This document shows, piece by piece, positions 63,901-64,000 of a stretch of 64,000 nt of DNA. The notes beneath the pieces are model-generated. The model saw nothing but the letters and a program-made list of their open reading frames with translations. It had not been told where the DNA came from and did no database searches. Source of the stretch: Pseudomonas sp. SCA2728.1_7. Its GTDB lineage: Bacteria; Pseudomonadota; Gammaproteobacteria; Pseudomonadales; Pseudomonadaceae. Numbering within the stretch: position 1 is the first letter of the stretch; every line of letters begins with the position of its first letter. Location of the stretch: assembly GCF_018138145.1 (NCBI RefSeq), contig NZ_CP073104.1, positions 2,480,001 to 2,544,000 of the forward strand. The letters run 5' to 3'. Made by a program: the position numbers and the translations under genes.

Positions 63901-64000
63901 GTCGGCAAGATGCTCCAGTGCTCGACTGAATCGTACCGGGCCCAGCAGATCATCGAACAGTTCAACGCCCCAGTCGTTCTCCCCGCCCAAGTGCAGCGAA
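60910..64000 (-). CDS. Very large multidomain glycosyltransferase (partial, N terminus beyond the window)
   Basis: At least 1030 residues are visible and the frame stays open to the window edge, so the start lies outside. The visible N-terminal part (about 1-130) resembles a rhamnan-synthesis F domain: PVTRSLSESN and FAGTMFFARTEVF. A GT2 domain follows at about 410-660 with VSILIPTKDC, VDNNSETDE and LNNDTAI, and its HxH-like acceptor part. A GT4-like domain lies at about 720-1010 with HPLDSFGSGHYRVRQP, GWAGGSSHSAD and LRLLEYGACGFPVICSD. It probably builds a surface polysaccharide in the cytoplasm. It is on the same strand as the Gtr cassette but ends after it, so it is a separate transcript. 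Confidence 0.85.
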   Translation of the reverse strand, partial: SLHLGGENDWGVELFDDLLGPVRFSRALEHLADPVHVPMLGPQRYLLPVTRSLSESNRALLVTLAERGGIDPQGINEADYFAGTMFFARTEVFAPLERMQLTGNDFEAESGQLDGTLAHTLVRFFGVLANVGRQQRNLDLYQRWLASRQLAAVEVEGLPARLASWPRQPDVLLVLTDTAGDIGLLRSSLASIDRQLYQAAAIVVLSNAEPVGVTPAANLVWLPLAESWPSQLNELLQEIEVDWWYLLRAGDELDPHALLLLAEGIALNPGVSACYSDEDSLTAEGCQGPVFKPDLNLDMLRSYPYVGRALSFSREAALSADGFDPAFSELAPHDLLFRLIETHGLGTVGHLADVLVHQAINFPQWLGEPQVIANSAAIVGAHLQRLGVAHELQAGPLPMANRVVYRHVEQPLVSILIPTKDCLPMLLRCIESIMEKTSYTNYELIIVDNNSETDEARDWFNGMELLNDPKVRILRYPHPFNYSAINNFAASHARGDYLVLLNNDTAIIDGDWLGALLHHAQRPEVGIVGAKLLFLDGTVQHAGVVLGLRGVADHPFIGDSMQSNGYLHRLHLDQNYSAVTAACLMISTELYQQVGGMDEVGLAVSFNDVDLCLKVGLAGRLIVWTPYALLVHEASVSQTNIDTTKEQAKRKRFKGEQSVMYQRWLAQIANDPAYNRNLTLEGSGFSSKYRTDTDWHPFARRELPHVLCHPLDSFGSGHYRVRQPFAALKAAQLIGGTVSDEGLQPTELERIAPDTIIFQGQHTTPHLEYMQDTKAFSRAFKVYELDDYILDVPAGNLNHELLPKDITKRLKKAVGLCDRLVVSTEPLATALKGFSADIRVMENRLPSHWWSDLTSQRQQGRKPRVGWAGGSSHSADLQVIAEVVRALEGEVEWVFMGMCPPALRPYVHEFHRGVSIEKYPQRLAGLNLDLALAPLKDNFFNACKSNLRLLEYGACGFPVICSDIVCYQGDFPVTRVRNRSQDWIAAIREHLADADASAKAGEALRSVVLDHWMLKDEHLLAWRNAWLAD

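Overview
This window reads as chromosomal DNA of a fluorescent-group Pseudomonas. The GC is high and many reading frames are open on both strands. The proteins have Pseudomonas-type sequences (AzoR, AqpZ, AceK, HrpA, LpxO, PtrB, RNase D with YcgL, YcgN and others), and the intergenic gaps carry many Pseudomonas-style REP inverted repeats. I see no rRNA, tRNA, CRISPR array, prophage, insertion sequence or transposase. Most of the window is core-genome-like. The accessory signals are a small AT-richer two-gene insert (25.1-25.8 kb), a surface-glycan cassette (56.1-60.3 kb) and the repeat families.

Layout. 0.1-10.4 kb: MscS-type channel, EamA exporter, azoreductase, small secreted protein, a LysR regulator / alpha-beta hydrolase / periplasmic PpiA run, an ABC exporter, aquaporin Z and a FemAB-like acyltransferase. 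10.7-14.3 kb: outer-membrane porin converging on an ECF sigma/anti-sigma pair, then a KAS III enzyme resembling PA3286. 14.6-20.6 kb: hrpA and aceK, separated by a 130-bp tandem repeat. 21.0-24.6 kb: chemoreceptor and two EamA transporters. 25.1-25.8 kb: AT-richer pair of unknown function. 25.9-31.8 kb: lpxO, cysK, a DUF748-like protein overlapping a DUF2442 gene tail to tail, and a MoxR ATPase / VWA pair. 32.5-37.3 kb: complete 5-oxoprolinase operon (MFS-pxpA-pxpB-pxpC) with a divergent LysR gene. 37.4-50.0 kb: housekeeping block with a type II glutamine amidotransferase, oligopeptidase B, cNMP-binding protein, spermidine-synthase-like protein, YajD, SPOUT methyltransferase, a degenerate M61-like protein, YcgN, nitroreductase, 2-hydroxyacid dehydrogenase, YcgL and RNase D. 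50.2-56.1 kb: phosphoethanolamine transferase EptA with a possible ColR box, an MFS transporter and two LysR genes around a tautomerase. 56.1-64.0 kb: a four-gene GtrB / methyltransferase / GtrA / large membrane protein operon, a YegP-type small protein, and a very large multidomain glycosyltransferase cut by the window edge.

How the parts work together. Several units concern the envelope: LpxO (lipid A hydroxylation), EptA (lipid A phosphoethanolamine), the Gtr-like cassette and the multidomain glycosyltransferase (surface glycan), the porin and the channel. The 5-oxoproline operon is the clearest catabolic unit.

Strongest unexplained signals: (1) a 65-bp inside-out REP doublet present twice with the same 17-nt centre; (2) eight standard REPINs of nearly constant length (seven are 91 bp, one 92 bp); (3) the 130-bp tandem repeat before hrpA; (4) the Gtr cassette with an inserted methyltransferase; (5) a degenerate metallopeptidase; (6) the AT-rich pair at 25.1 kb. 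I did not find a clearly recognisable new defence or mobile system. Positions 1-135 hold no gene that I can support.
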